Shown: piece after piece, positions 32,158-40,911 of the stretch
Layout of the letters: each line of letters opens with the position of its first letter
Numbering within the stretch: position 1 is the first letter of the stretch
Origin: Anaerolineales bacterium
GTDB lineage: Bacteria; Chloroflexota; Anaerolineae; 4572-78; J111
Reading direction: 5' to 3'
Assembly (NCBI GenBank): GCA_015075185.1
Contig: JABTUW010000003.1
Span: 1,302,001 to 1,366,000 of the forward strand
Length of the DNA: 64,000 bases
Made by a program: the position numbers and the translations under genes
Notes under the pieces: generated by a model
Seen by the model: only the letters and a program-made list of their open reading frames with translations
Database searches by the model: none
Told to the model about the DNA's origin: nothing

Positions 32158-33405
32158 TTGAAAAGACTTTTTGACTCGTCCATCCATCTGATGCGTGTAA
32201 CAGGCTCATTACTCTTAATCAGCCTGTTAATTTTGCCGGCTTGTAGTTTTAACCAGGAAGTTGAAGTCAAACCAATCGCTACTGCTCCATCCGAAAAAAT
32301 TAATACCGCCACTGCGGCCGTTGTGGCCGTAGCAGCTAGTCCTGAGGCACCGGCAGTAACTTCAACGCCAACGCCGACCTCAACCCCTTCTCCCACCCAT
32401 ACCCCCACTTCAACCTCTACCCCCACCCAGACGCCAACCCCTACCGTTACTCCCACTCCGACGGCAACGCCAACGCCGACCCATCCCCTCATGGTCGAGG
32501 TCATGCGCCAGCAAAGCTATCCCGGCAGCGACATTGTTATCGAAGAAACCCTTGAACCGGGTGAAAATTATGACCGCTACATTGCCTCTTATCTCTCCGA
32601 GGGCTACAAAATCTACGCCCTACTGACCATCCCCCAGGGAGAAAGACCTGCCAGCGGCTGGCCGGTGATTATTTTTAATCACGGCTACATTCCTCCGGCC
32701 CAATACCGCACCACCGAACGCTACGTTGCTTATGTAGATGCCTTCGCCCGGAACGGCTACATTGTTTTCCGGTCGGATTACCGCGGTCACGGCAGTTCTG
32801 AAGGAGAGGCAACGGGCGGTTATGGCTCGCCGGCCTATACTATTGATATCTTAAACGCGGTCGCTTCGATCAAAAACCTTCCTGAGGCCGACCCCGACCG
32901 GATTGGCATGTGGGGTCACTCGATGGGCGGCCACATTACCCTGCGCGCGATGGTCACCACAGGCGACATTAAAGCCGGTGTTATTTGGGCCGGCGTGGTT
33001 GCTTCTTACCAGGATTTGTTTGAGCGCTGGCGCCGCCGTTCCGACGCTGACGCCGATGCCACCCCTACCCCGGACCCCAACAGCAACCGCCGCCGCTGGC
33101 GGCAGGAACTGGTGGAGAAGTACGGCCTCCCCGAAGAAAATCCGGATTTTTGGAACGCCATCTCGCCCAATTCGTACCTGGCTGATCTGTCCGGGCCGGT
33201 TCAACTGCACCACGGCACCGCCGACACGTCTGTGCCGGTAGAATTTTCCGAAACGCTGAATGAACAAATTGGGGCTGTCGGAAAACCCGTTGAACTCTAC
33301 ACCTACGAAAATGACAATCATAACATCGGCAATGAGTTTAGCACGGCCATGCAGCGGTCCATCCAGTTCTTTGACAAATACGTTAAAGGGACAGGGGGCA
33401 CCTAA
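32158..33405 (+). CDS. Alpha/beta hydrolase (S9 peptidase-like) lipoprotein
   Basis: A 415-residue secreted hydrolase. A signal sequence ends in the lipobox ILPAC near residue 30, followed by a Thr/Pro-rich linker to about residue 115. The catalytic domain has FNHGYIPP, FRSDYRGHGSSEGEA, the nucleophile elbow GMWGHSMGGH and LHHGTADTSVPVEFSE, with the acid in GTAD and the likely His in ENDNHNIG. This is the prolyl oligopeptidase/dienelactone-hydrolase-like group. The start is TTG at 32158, about 8 bp after a GGGGGG run; an ATG at 32191 is an alternative. It is the first gene of the envelope cluster and has the shared direct-repeat promoter. Confidence 0.85.
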   Translation: MKRLFDSSIHLMRVTGSLLLISLLILPACSFNQEVEVKPIATAPSEKINTATAAVVAVAASPEAPAVTSTPTPTSTPSPTHTPTSTSTPTQTPTPTVTPTPTATPTPTHPLMVEVMRQQSYPGSDIVIEETLEPGENYDRYIASYLSEGYKIYALLTIPQGERPASGWPVIIFNHGYIPPAQYRTTERYVAYVDAFARNGYIVFRSDYRGHGSSEGEATGGYGSPAYTIDILNAVASIKNLPEADPDRIGMWGHSMGGHITLRAMVTTGDIKAGVIWAGVVASYQDLFERWRRRSDADADATPTPDPNSNRRRWRQELVEKYGLPEENPDFWNAISPNSYLADLSGPVQLHHGTADTSVPVEFSETLNEQIGAVGKPVELYTYENDNHNIGNEFSTAMQRSIQFFDKYVKGTGGT

Positions 33406-33438
33406 ATTTCCAATCTAATCCATCAAATTGGAGAGTGC

Positions 33439-33480
33439 AAGCCCGGCGAGCGATCTATTCCGTTCACCGGGCTTCACTTT
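33439..33480 (+). terminator. Intrinsic terminator after the hydrolase gene
   Basis: AAGCCCGG at 33439-33446 and CCGGGCTT at 33467-33474 form a perfect 8-bp stem with a 20-nt loop, followed by CACTTTTG. It lies 33 bp after the hydrolase stop codon. Confidence 0.6.
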
Positions 33481-33528
33481 TGCCCGATGGAAAGCTTGAA
33501 GCCCAAATTCCATAACTTCTGAAATAGT

Positions 33529-33562
33529 TCTGCACAAAAATTACACAGTTGCTCCCTATACT
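33529..33562 (+). promoter_or_regulatory. Direct-repeat promoter B (DedA gene)
   Basis: TCTGCACAA at 33529-33537 is followed 11 bp later by a weaker copy, ATTACACAG (33540-33548). Again TATACT (33557-33562) follows after exactly 8 bp. The weaker second repeat suggests lower affinity than at promoters A and C. Confidence 0.75.
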
Positions 33563-33595
33563 GGAAAGCAGATGATAAACACAGGGAGTTGACTG

Positions 33596-34234
33596 ATGAT
33601 AGAGTTAAACCTAAGCGATCTTTTCTTGGCGTGGCTGGCCGATTATGGCTCGCTGGCCCTGGGGCTAATCCTGCTGCTGGGGGCGTTGGGCGTGCCGGTA
33701 CCGGCAACTCTGACCGTAGTGACAACCGGGGCGCTGGTCCAGCAGGGATCAATAGAGGGTGGAAGTGCCGCCGTATTCGGTCTGGCCGGGGCCGTGCTGG
33801 GTGACAGCCTCAGTTATATGACCGGCAGACTGGCCAAAAGGTGGGTACAGTGCCGTTTTGGACGCTCATCATTCTGGCAAATGGCTCAGCAACAATTTGA
33901 GCAGCGCGGAGCTTCGGCGGTCTACTTAACCCGCTTTCTTTTTACCCCGCTGGCGCTGCCGACCAACCTCATTGCCGGGGGCAGTGGTTACAGTTTTAGA
34001 CCCTTCCTTGCTTATGATCTAGCCGGTGAGATAACCTGGCTGGCGATTTATGGAGGATTTGGCTATTTCTTTGGCAGCCAGTGGGACCTTCTCAACCAAT
34101 GGCTCAGTGATTACAGCGGCTGGCTGGGTGGTTTAATTATCGCCGGTATAAGTATATATTTTCTCGGTCAGCACAAACTCAAAACCATTCGCTCCAGCAG
34201 ATGGCCCGGCCTGGCCCTGAGCCAATACCCCTAA
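33596..34234 (+). CDS. DedA-family membrane protein
   Basis: A 212-residue integral membrane protein of the DedA/SNARE-associated family: an N-terminal hydrophobic segment with LGALGVPVPATLTVVTTGAL, then GAVLGDSLSYMTGRLAKRW, and the signature stretch QQFEQRGASAVYLTRFLFTPLALPTNLIAGGSGY with the conserved Arg, followed by two to three further helices. DedA proteins act in lipid scrambling or transport across the cytoplasmic membrane, for example of undecaprenyl phosphate. GGGAG precedes the ATG. It has its own copy of the shared direct-repeat promoter. Confidence 0.88.
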   Translation: MIELNLSDLFLAWLADYGSLALGLILLLGALGVPVPATLTVVTTGALVQQGSIEGGSAAVFGLAGAVLGDSLSYMTGRLAKRWVQCRFGRSSFWQMAQQQFEQRGASAVYLTRFLFTPLALPTNLIAGGSGYSFRPFLAYDLAGEITWLAIYGGFGYFFGSQWDLLNQWLSDYSGWLGGLIIAGISIYFLGQHKLKTIRSSRWPGLALSQYP

Positions 34235-34257
34235 AATTCGAGAGGATATCCGAGAGT

Positions 34258-34291
34258 TCTGCACAAAATCTGCACAATTGCAGGGTATACT
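34258..34291 (+). promoter_or_regulatory. Direct-repeat promoter C (exporter and two-component operon)
   Basis: TCTGCACAA at 34258-34266 and 34269-34277, 11 bp apart, are followed after 8 bp by TATACT (34286-34291). It matches promoter A in both repeats and in spacing. It precedes a run of same-strand genes from 34469 to 42264 ending with a response regulator and its kinase, which would give autoregulation if they are one transcript. Confidence 0.8.
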
Positions 34292-34357
34292 GGAGTGGCA
34301 GATAGTTAAGAATGCAAAGTTTACAATTTACGCAGTTGAAGAGCTATGTCTAAAGTC

Positions 34358-34424
34358 AACCACAGATTTCACGGATTACACAGAATTATCAAGAATTTTG
34401 TAAAAATCTGTGTCATCTGTGGTT
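34358..34424. repeat. Hairpin repeat (AACCACAGAT family) in an operon leader
   Basis: AACCACAGAT at 34358-34367 and ATCTGTGGTT at 34415-34424 are perfect complements, with ACACAGA and TCTGTGT further inside. It lies between promoter C and the first gene of the exporter operon, so it would be part of the transcript leader. Confidence 0.7.
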
Positions 34425-34468
34425 AAAAATATTTGAACTGGGTAACCCATAAGTTATTGGAGTTAAAG

Positions 34469-34969
34469 ATGTCAAAGCAGTGGAAGATTGTCATTGGTGT
34501 CGTCATTGCCTTGGTTGTTCTTAGTGTAGTGGGTGCTGCCGGAGTTATCGCCGGCCGGCGCTCGACTCTCAGGCTGCTCGCCCGGAGACCTGCCGTGAAC
34601 CGACAATTGGAAGTCCGTTTAATAGATGATAACAAGGATGGCGTGCCCGACCGGGGCGTGGTTGAACTACCCAATCAGGGTCCGGTTAATCGTCCCCGGC
34701 AAGAGGCCATCAACCCAAGTTTTGGGCCGGGACGGCCACGACCCTTTGGGCTGTTTCTGACGCCCTTTCTGTTCATCAGCGGCTTAGTCAGGGGCCTGAT
34801 TGCGCTGGCCTTCCTGGCACTTTTAGTCAGCCTGACCATCTTCTTCTACCGCCGCTGGCAGCCAATCCGGCTGGCAGCGGCGCCCGTCACTGTTTCCCCT
34901 ACCCCCGTCGAGGTCCAGTCACCACCCGCCAGTGTTAAGACGGAGGACCGAGCGGCCCATGAAGGATAA
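34469..34969 (+). CDS. Two-helix membrane protein with Asp-rich calcium-like loop
   Basis: About 166 residues. Helix 1 is near the N-terminus (WKIVIGVVIALVVLSVVGAAG) and helix 2 near the C-terminus (LFISGLVRGLIALAFLALLVSLTIFFY). The loop between contains LIDDNKDGVPDRG, which resembles the Asp-rich calcium-binding repeat of thrombospondin type 3 and dockerin-like sequences. I chose the ATG at 34469, after GGAGTTAAAG. Its 3' end overlaps the ABC ATPase gene by 11 bp, so it is probably part of the exporter operon. No family is recognised. Confidence 0.65.
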   Translation: MSKQWKIVIGVVIALVVLSVVGAAGVIAGRRSTLRLLARRPAVNRQLEVRLIDDNKDGVPDRGVVELPNQGPVNRPRQEAINPSFGPGRPRPFGLFLTPFLFISGLVRGLIALAFLALLVSLTIFFYRRWQPIRLAAAPVTVSPTPVEVQSPPASVKTEDRAAHEG

Positions 34970-35720
34970 GAACACAACTCAAAACGGTCATACCTCGCTC
35001 ATCCAGATTGAGGAGATGACCAAAATTTACCAGATGGGCGATATCCAAGTCCATGCCCTGCGCGGCGTCTCGCTGGAAGTGAAACCTGGCGAGTACGTTG
35101 CTATTATGGGCGCTAGCGGCTCTGGCAAAAGCACGCTGATGAATATGATCGGCCTGCTCGACCGGCCGACCAGCGGCAGCTACCGTATCCGCGGCACCGA
35201 GGCCAGCAGCCTCGGCAAAAGCAAGCTGGCCGACCTGCGGAACCGCGAAATTGGCTTTGTCTTCCAGCAATTCAATTTATTGGCCCGGGTCAGCGCCCGC
35301 CGCCAGGTGGAACTGCCCCTCTTCTATGCCGGGCTTTCTGGCCGCCAGCAGCGTGAACTGGCCCTGGCCGCCCTGGAACGGGTAGGACTGGCTGACCGGG
35401 CCAACCACCGCCCCGACGAGCTGTCGGGCGGCCAGCAGCAGCGAGTGGCGATTGCCCGCGCCCTGGTCAACAAACCCAGCCTGCTGCTGGCCGACGAACC
35501 AACCGGCGCGCTCGACACCAAAACCGGGGCAGAGGTGATGGCCCTTTTTGAGGAACTGCACGCCCAGGGGCTGACCATCATTGTCGTGACGCACGACGCT
35601 CAGGTAGCCCAACACGCGCAGCGAGTCGTCACCCTGAGCGATGGTCTTATTCTGAGCGATAAACGTAACGGCCATAAGTTAGTCAGGCCAATGCTGGAGC
35701 TGGTCAATGAAAGTCATTAA
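34959..35720 (+). CDS. MacB/LolD-like ABC transporter ATP-binding protein
   Basis: About 253 residues. Walker A is GASGSGKSTLMN, the Q-loop is in FVFQQFNLLARV, the signature is LSGGQQQRVAIARAL, Walker B is LLLADEPTGALD and the H-loop is VVTHD. Family is the MacB/LolD/FtsE type that drives export by mechanotransmission. I chose the ATG at 34959, with GGAGG 12 bp upstream; a GTG at 34932 is less likely. It overlaps the permease gene by 14 bp and the preceding membrane protein gene by 11 bp. Together with the permease and the adaptor it forms a MacAB-like exporter without a visible outer-membrane partner. Confidence 0.93.
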   Translation: MKDKNTTQNGHTSLIQIEEMTKIYQMGDIQVHALRGVSLEVKPGEYVAIMGASGSGKSTLMNMIGLLDRPTSGSYRIRGTEASSLGKSKLADLRNREIGFVFQQFNLLARVSARRQVELPLFYAGLSGRQQRELALAALERVGLADRANHRPDELSGGQQQRVAIARALVNKPSLLLADEPTGALDTKTGAEVMALFEELHAQGLTIIVVTHDAQVAQHAQRVVTLSDGLILSDKRNGHKLVRPMLELVNESH

Positions 35721-36951
35721 ATACTTGCAGGTGGCTCTAGAAAGTATTGTTACCCACAAGCTGCGGGCCATTTTGACCATGTTGGGTATTATTATCGGCG
35801 TGGCCGCGGTTTTGACGACAATGGGCATTGGGCGGGGCGCTGCGGCCAATATCACAGCCAGGATTCAAAGCCAGGGGACAAACCTGCTGACCATTAACCC
35901 CGGCGCAAGCAACACCGGGGGGTTAAGCGGCGGGAGCGGTTCGGCCCGCACGCTGACCATGGGCGATGTCAAAGCTTTGCTGGACACTGATCTGCACCCA
36001 ACCCTGGCCCTGGTTGCGCCGGAGTATGGGGCCAATGCTCGCCTGGTATACGGCAACACTAACAGCCAAGAGCAGGTTACCGGCATCACTGCTAACTACG
36101 CCCAGGTGCGTAACCTGGAAGTCACCTCGGGCCGCTTCCTGAACGAAGACGAAATTAATCAACAAAGCCAGGTTGTCGTGCTCGGTTCAGAACTGGCAGG
36201 GGATCTCTTTGCCGCTGAAAATCCAGTCGGACTGAGCATGCGGATTAATGCCCAGCCCTTTCAGGTGGTGGGGGTATTGAAAGAAACGGGCGGTTTTGGT
36301 CGCAATACCCCGGATAATCAGGCTTTTGTCCCTATTGGCCTGGCCCAAAGTCTATTGTTCAATGCCCCCCGCTATCGGGGCGAGTATACCGTGACCGGCA
36401 TCAATATTCAAGTGGGCCGCGCCGACCAGGTGGATACGGCCCAACGCCAAATTGAAACCACCTTGCGGCTGCGTCACAACCTCAAGGCCGATGAGGAAAA
36501 TGACTTTAGGATCTTCAACCAGGCCAGTTTACTGGAAACTGCCTCGGACATTGCCCAAACTTTGACTATTTTCCTGGGTGCGATTGGCGCTATCAGTCTG
36601 CTCGTCGGCGGGATTGGAATTATGAATATTATGCTGGTCTCCGTCACCGAGCGCACTCGCGAAATCGGATTGCGCAAAGCAATTGGGGCGCACGACAGCG
36701 ATATCCTGCTGCAATTCCTGATCGAAGCCCTGGTGCTGTGTTTTTTGGGCGGGTTGATCGGCGTCGGTCTGGCTTATGGACTGGCCGCCTTGTTAGGCCG
36801 GATACCGGCTTTCACCTTTAGTGTCGTCATCCAGCCTGACTCTCTGGCCCTGGCCCTGGGTTTTAGCCTGTTGGCCGGCCTGATTTTTGGGATTTATCCG
36901 GCGCTGCGGGCGACCCAACTCGACCCTATTGAAGCTTTACGCTCAGAATAA
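35707..36951 (+). CDS. MacB-like ABC transporter permease
   Basis: A 414-residue permease with one N-terminal transmembrane helix (HKLRAILTMLGIIIGVAAVLTTMGIG), a large extracytoplasmic MacB_PCD domain (about 45-270) and three C-terminal helices forming the FtsX domain (FLGAIGAISLLVGGIGIMNIMLVSVTERTREIGLRKAIGA). It ends TQLDPIEALRSE, the common C-terminus of the family. It overlaps the ATPase gene by 14 bp and is followed by the adaptor gene. The substrate may be a lipid, peptide or antibiotic. Confidence 0.93.
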   Translation: MKVIKYLQVALESIVTHKLRAILTMLGIIIGVAAVLTTMGIGRGAAANITARIQSQGTNLLTINPGASNTGGLSGGSGSARTLTMGDVKALLDTDLHPTLALVAPEYGANARLVYGNTNSQEQVTGITANYAQVRNLEVTSGRFLNEDEINQQSQVVVLGSELAGDLFAAENPVGLSMRINAQPFQVVGVLKETGGFGRNTPDNQAFVPIGLAQSLLFNAPRYRGEYTVTGINIQVGRADQVDTAQRQIETTLRLRHNLKADEENDFRIFNQASLLETASDIAQTLTIFLGAIGAISLLVGGIGIMNIMLVSVTERTREIGLRKAIGAHDSDILLQFLIEALVLCFLGGLIGVGLAYGLAALLGRIPAFTFSVVIQPDSLALALGFSLLAGLIFGIYPALRATQLDPIEALRSE

Positions 36952-36974
36952 TGGGGAACTTTGAATGGTGAACT

Positions 36975-37022
36975 GTTAGCTCATTCACAATTTACAATTC
37001 TCAATTCACTATTCACAATTTG
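36975..37022. repeat. Short AATT-rich repeat (CAATTTACAATTC family)
   Basis: Words like TTCACAATTTACAATTCTCAATTCACTATTCACAATTTG are built of near-repeats of CAATTT and CAATTC. A related sequence on the other strand (GTGAATTG, AATTGTGAATG) occurs at 43260-43320. Both lie in short gaps between genes. Confidence 0.5.
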
Positions 37023-37035
37023 AAATGAGGTAAGC

Positions 37036-38628
37036 ATGAAAAGAAAAAATGTATGGACAGCCTTCGTCCTTATTGTTGTCATGGCCGGAGCCGGTTTCTA
37101 TTTCCGTAACTCTCTCGCTACCCTGATAGGCCGGCAAACCACGGTGCGAGCGCAAACAACTGACCAGGCTGACAGCACCGTTACGATCCGGCCCGCGACA
37201 GACAGCGCCCAGGTCAGCGCAGCAGGTAATATTGCCCTGGCCAGCCAGCAAGCTGTGGTCTTGCAAGCCGAGGGCATCATTACCCAGGTTCCGGTCAAAG
37301 CAGGTGATGAAGTTGCCAGCGGCGACCTGTTGGTCTCACTGGACGCCACCGACCTGGAACGGGCTGTCCAGCAAGCGGAATTGGACCTGGCGGTTAAACA
37401 GGCTGATTTAGATACGTTGGTCCAGCCGGCCGCTCCCGCCGATATTGCCTCGGCCCAGGCCAGCCTGTCCTCTGCCCAGGAGGCATTAACCGAACTGCAG
37501 GCCGGGCCAAAAGCAGCCGAACTGGCCGCGGCAGAAGCAGCCCTGACCGCCGCCCAGGCGAGTTATCAAACCTTAATGGCCGGTAAAACCGAGGCAGAAT
37601 TGACCCAACTGGCCGCGGAGATGCATAAGGCCTATGTCACCCTGGAGCAGGCTCAAGAAGCCTACAACAAAATTGCTTTTCAAAGCAATATCGGTTCGAC
37701 CCAACAGGCGATGGACTTACAAAATGCTACCATTGACTATGACACTGCCAAGGCCGCCTACGAACAAGCTACCGCACCCCCCACTCAGGCTGATATCCAG
37801 GCCGCGCTAAAGACCATTAAAGACGCCCAATCTCAATTAGAAGCTTTACAGCCGACCAAAGCAGACCTGGCCGCTGCTCAAGCACAAGTGGCAAGCGCCG
37901 AAGCGACCTTGGCTAATCTCACGGACGGCCCCACCCCAACGGAGCGGCGCGCCGCCGAAATTGCGGTAAAGCAGGCTCAACTGACCCTGGACGAAGCCAA
38001 AGCCAATTTGGCCCAGGCCAACCTGCTCGCTCCCAGCACCGGGACGGTCATCACCGTTGGGGTTGAGGTGGGACAACAAGCCACTGCCGGTCTCAACGCC
38101 ATAACCCTGGCCGACTTGACCGCCCTGGAACTGACCATCAATGTGGCCGAAGTGGACATTCCCAAAGTGCAGGTTGGCCAGCCAGCCCAAATTACCGTTG
38201 ATGCCCTACCTGATCGGACTTTTAGCGGGGTTGTGAGTCGAATTACCCCGTCCAGCACCTCGGAGGGAGGCGTGGTTAATTATCCGGTTACGGTTCGTCT
38301 CCACAATCTGGACCTGGCCGGGGTGCGTCCCGGCATGACTGCTGTCGCTACCCTGGCCAATGAGGGAGCCAAACCTGGCTGGCTGGTGCCAACCAACGCC
38401 TTGCAGGAATTTGAGGGTGAAACCACGGTGACGGTCGTGCGTAATGGGCAGCGCAGCCAGGTCAAAGTTACCAAAGGGACTTCTCAGGGTGAGTGGACGG
38501 AGGTCCAGTCAGCCGACCTGAGAGCCGGTGATCAGGTGGTCGGCAAAGTTTCCTCCTTCCTCGATCAACAGAATAACCAGGGCGGCTTCCGCGGACCATT
38601 TGGCCCTCCTCCGCCCGGTAACAGATGA
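37036..38628 (+). CDS. MacA/HlyD-like periplasmic adaptor subunit
   Basis: A 530-residue membrane-fusion-type adaptor. An N-terminal hydrophobic segment anchors it. The biotinyl-lipoyl-like half-motifs (LQAEGIITQVPVKAGDEVASGDLLVSLDATDLE and LLAPSTGTVITVGVEVGQQA) flank a long coiled-coil of about 240 residues rich in Ala, Glu and Gln. The beta-barrel domain follows (LTINVAEVDIPKVQVGQPAQITVDALPDR). GAGGTAAGC precedes the ATG. It completes the MacAB-like exporter with the two genes before it. In Chloroflexi, which lack a typical outer membrane, the adaptor may act without TolC. Confidence 0.9.
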   Translation: MKRKNVWTAFVLIVVMAGAGFYFRNSLATLIGRQTTVRAQTTDQADSTVTIRPATDSAQVSAAGNIALASQQAVVLQAEGIITQVPVKAGDEVASGDLLVSLDATDLERAVQQAELDLAVKQADLDTLVQPAAPADIASAQASLSSAQEALTELQAGPKAAELAAAEAALTAAQASYQTLMAGKTEAELTQLAAEMHKAYVTLEQAQEAYNKIAFQSNIGSTQQAMDLQNATIDYDTAKAAYEQATAPPTQADIQAALKTIKDAQSQLEALQPTKADLAAAQAQVASAEATLANLTDGPTPTERRAAEIAVKQAQLTLDEAKANLAQANLLAPSTGTVITVGVEVGQQATAGLNAITLADLTALELTINVAEVDIPKVQVGQPAQITVDALPDRTFSGVVSRITPSSTSEGGVVNYPVTVRLHNLDLAGVRPGMTAVATLANEGAKPGWLVPTNALQEFEGETTVTVVRNGQRSQVKVTKGTSQGEWTEVQSADLRAGDQVVGKVSSFLDQQNNQGGFRGPFGPPPPGNR

Positions 38629-38697
38629 GCGGGGGTAGAGATGCGCAAAGTTGAATCATTACTGCAAAGACCCATTGCTTTCCCAACAGCCATAATT

Positions 38698-38771
38698 TAC
38701 CGCAGAGCGTGCGGAGATCGCAGAGCCTCCTTTGTTAAAATCTCAGCGCCCTCTGCGTTCCCAGCGGTGAG
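38698..38771. repeat. Hairpin repeat (ACCGCAGAG family)
   Basis: ACCGCAGAGCGTGCGGAGA and CGCAGAG on the left face CTCTGCG and CCCAGCGGT on the right with TTTGTTAAAATCTCAG between. Such ACCGCAGAG / CTCTGCGGT repeats are found between genes of many bacteria. It lies upstream of the true start of the beta-propeller gene, although the frame happens to be open through it. Confidence 0.65.
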
Positions 38772-38805
38772 AAATACGATCCTTGAAAGGACATTGAGTA
38801 AAACA

Positions 38806-40122
38806 ATGCTTCGCTTGGGGCTGGCCTGCACCCTGGTGCTGTTATTGGTCGGAATGATCTTAACTCCCAGCACTGCCGCCCAAGGGGATGACACTCGCCA
38901 ATTAACCGTTATTGCCCCGGCGCTTAATGTCCGCAGCGGCCCTGGAGTTACCCATCCCGCTTTCGCCGTTCTAAACCAGGGCGACCAGGTTACGGCGATC
39001 AGCCACGACGCCAGCGGCTGGTGGCAGGTCCGATTGTCTAATGGCAGCACCGGCTGGGTCAGCGGCGGGCCGGCTTATGTATCTCTCACGCCAGAGCTGT
39101 CCGCGGTGGCCGCCGTTACCCCACCCATATCCAGTTCCAGCAGTCTCAAATCTCCGGGAACCCTTGTCTTTCAAACGGTCAGCGGCGGCCCCATTTATGC
39201 CATCCAGGCGGATGGCAGCAACCTGCACTATCTGACCACCGGCATGGACCCGGCCCTCTCCCCTGATGGGCAGTGGGTTGCCTTCACCCGTTGGGATAAT
39301 CCCCAAATCGGCGCGCTGGGCAGCTTGTGGATCATCAATATTGACGGCAGCGGCGAGCGCCGGGTTGCCGAAAATATTTTTCAACCTAAATCGCCAACCT
39401 GGTCGCCTGATGGCACCCAAATTATCCTGAGCATGACCTATGGCGAGCACCTTACCACCGAACGCAAATGCAGCGGCGAGCGGCCGCCTCGCAGCGCGAC
39501 CGATATTGAGGTCAAAATTGAGGGTAAGGACGATATCATTTATTGCTACACCTTGTTGCCCAACCCTTACTGGGGCCTGCGGCGGGTCAATGTGCTTACC
39601 GGCCAGTTTGAAGATTTGAATTACGACACCCATTCCATGTCCCCAGCCTGGGACCCGGCCAACTCTCAACGACTGGTTTATGATGGCCAGTGGGGTCTGG
39701 TCAGTTTAGACCTGGGCCAGGGTGTACCCTCACCGCTCACTACTGATACTCAGCATCACTCCCCGGTCTTCTCACCCGATGGGAGCAAGCTGGCGGTCAG
39801 CTACCGGCAGGATGACCACTGGGAGATTCATGTACTGAACGCCGACGGCAGCGGGAATGTCCGGCTGACCGAAACCTCTTATCTCACCTGGGCGCAGCAG
39901 CAATTGAGCGGCCAGAGGCCCTATTCTTACAACAATGCCGCGCCCGCCTGGTCGCCGGATGGCAGCCAAGTTGCCTTCTTGACGGACCGCAGCGGCCCAT
40001 GGGAAATCTGGGTAATGAACACGGATGGAAGCAACCAAAGGCCGCTCTTTCCGCCGGAACTTTTGGCCGGGATTACGTTACAATATAATGGAATGGATGA
40101 ACGAGTTCTCTCGTGGCGATGA
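38806..40122 (+). CDS. Secreted SH3b and TolB-like beta-propeller protein
   Basis: About 438 residues. A signal peptide (LGLACTLVLLLVGMILTPSTAAQG) is followed by a bacterial SH3 domain (ALNVRSGPGVTHPAFAVLNQGDQVTAISHDASGWWQVRLSNGSTGWV) and then WD40-like/PD40 repeats with the recurring words WSPDGTQI, FSPDGSKLAV and WSPDGSQVAFLTDR. This suggests binding to the cell wall and to a ligand or partner protein. I chose the ATG at 38806 because the frame upstream to 38641 runs through a dispersed repeat and has no signal sequence; a TTG at 38794 is possible. The response regulator gene follows after 21 bp, so this protein may be a sensor partner. Confidence 0.8.
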   Translation: MLRLGLACTLVLLLVGMILTPSTAAQGDDTRQLTVIAPALNVRSGPGVTHPAFAVLNQGDQVTAISHDASGWWQVRLSNGSTGWVSGGPAYVSLTPELSAVAAVTPPISSSSSLKSPGTLVFQTVSGGPIYAIQADGSNLHYLTTGMDPALSPDGQWVAFTRWDNPQIGALGSLWIINIDGSGERRVAENIFQPKSPTWSPDGTQIILSMTYGEHLTTERKCSGERPPRSATDIEVKIEGKDDIIYCYTLLPNPYWGLRRVNVLTGQFEDLNYDTHSMSPAWDPANSQRLVYDGQWGLVSLDLGQGVPSPLTTDTQHHSPVFSPDGSKLAVSYRQDDHWEIHVLNADGSGNVRLTETSYLTWAQQQLSGQRPYSYNNAAPAWSPDGSQVAFLTDRSGPWEIWVMNTDGSNQRPLFPPELLAGITLQYNGMDERVLSWR

Positions 40123-40143
40123 GGCTTTGTTTGGAGAGGATGG

Positions 40144-40845
40144 ATGCCATCACCACAGATTTTAATTGTAGATGACGATCCAGATATTGTGCGCCTGGTA
40201 CGGGCTTATCTGGAAAAAGCCGGTTTCCAGGTGTTGACGGCGCATAACGGTGAAACTGCCCTGCATATTCTGCGTCGGGACCACCCGGCTTTGCTGGTAC
40301 TTGATTTAATGCTGCCTGACCGCGACGGCTGGGACATTACCCGCCTGGTTCGCGCAGACCCGTCTCTGGCTCACCTGCCGGTCATCATGCTCACCGCTCG
40401 CATTGACGACGCCGATAAGATCATCGGCCTGGAGTTGGGCGCCGACGATTACATCACCAAGCCCTTCAACCCGCGCGAGGTGGTAGCCCGGGTGCGGTCT
40501 GTTCTGCGGCGCAGCCAGGCCAACCAGCTATCCCCGCAGCGCCGGATCTTGCAGCAGGCTGATTTGCTGATGGACCTGGACCGGCGCGAGGTGATGGTCA
40601 ACGGCCAGCCGGTCGAACTGACGGCAACGGAATTTAACCTGCTGCGAACTTTGCTCGAAAATCCCGGCTATGCCTTTACCCGCAGCGAATTGATTGAGCA
40701 GGCCCTGGGCTATGAATACGAAGGCTCGGAGCGCACCCTGGATAGTCACATGCGCAATCTTCGTCGCAAAATTGAGCCTACCCCCGGCCATGCCACCTAT
40801 ATCCAGACCGTTTATGGGATAGGCTACCGTTTGGCCGGGCCGTGA
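40144..40845 (+). CDS. OmpR/PhoB-family response regulator
   Basis: A 233-residue regulator. The receiver domain (1-120) has the acidic pair in IVDDDPDI, the phosphorylated Asp in LLVLDLMLPDRDGWD, the Thr in IMLTARIDD and the Lys in YITKPFNPREVV. The DNA-binding winged helix (130-230) reads LTATEFNLLRTLLENPGYAFTRSELIEQALGYEYEGSERTLDSHMRNLRRKIE. Such regulators bind direct repeats about one helix turn apart, like those at the three promoters between 32.1 and 34.3 kb, so it is the leading candidate to control the cluster. GGAGAGG precedes its ATG. Confidence 0.95.
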   Translation: MPSPQILIVDDDPDIVRLVRAYLEKAGFQVLTAHNGETALHILRRDHPALLVLDLMLPDRDGWDITRLVRADPSLAHLPVIMLTARIDDADKIIGLELGADDYITKPFNPREVVARVRSVLRRSQANQLSPQRRILQQADLLMDLDRREVMVNGQPVELTATEFNLLRTLLENPGYAFTRSELIEQALGYEYEGSERTLDSHMRNLRRKIEPTPGHATYIQTVYGIGYRLAGP

Positions 40846-40851
40846 AAGGGG

Positions 40852-40904
40852 AGTAAGGAGTAGAGAAACTGCTTACTTCCTACTCCTTACTTCCTACTTC
40901 TGGA
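40852..40904. repeat. Hairpin repeat between the regulator and kinase genes
   Basis: AGTAAGGAGTAG on the left and CTACTCCTTACT on the right are complementary, with further copies of the word TACTTCCTAC. The repeat fills the gap between the response regulator and the kinase. It could reduce transcription or translation of the kinase relative to the regulator. Confidence 0.6.
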
Positions 40905-40911
40905 GAAAGCG

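Noticed and set aside
38641..38805. 55-codon extension at the N-terminus of the beta-propeller protein
   Set aside because: It is encoded by a dispersed hairpin repeat, and the signal peptide begins only at 38806.
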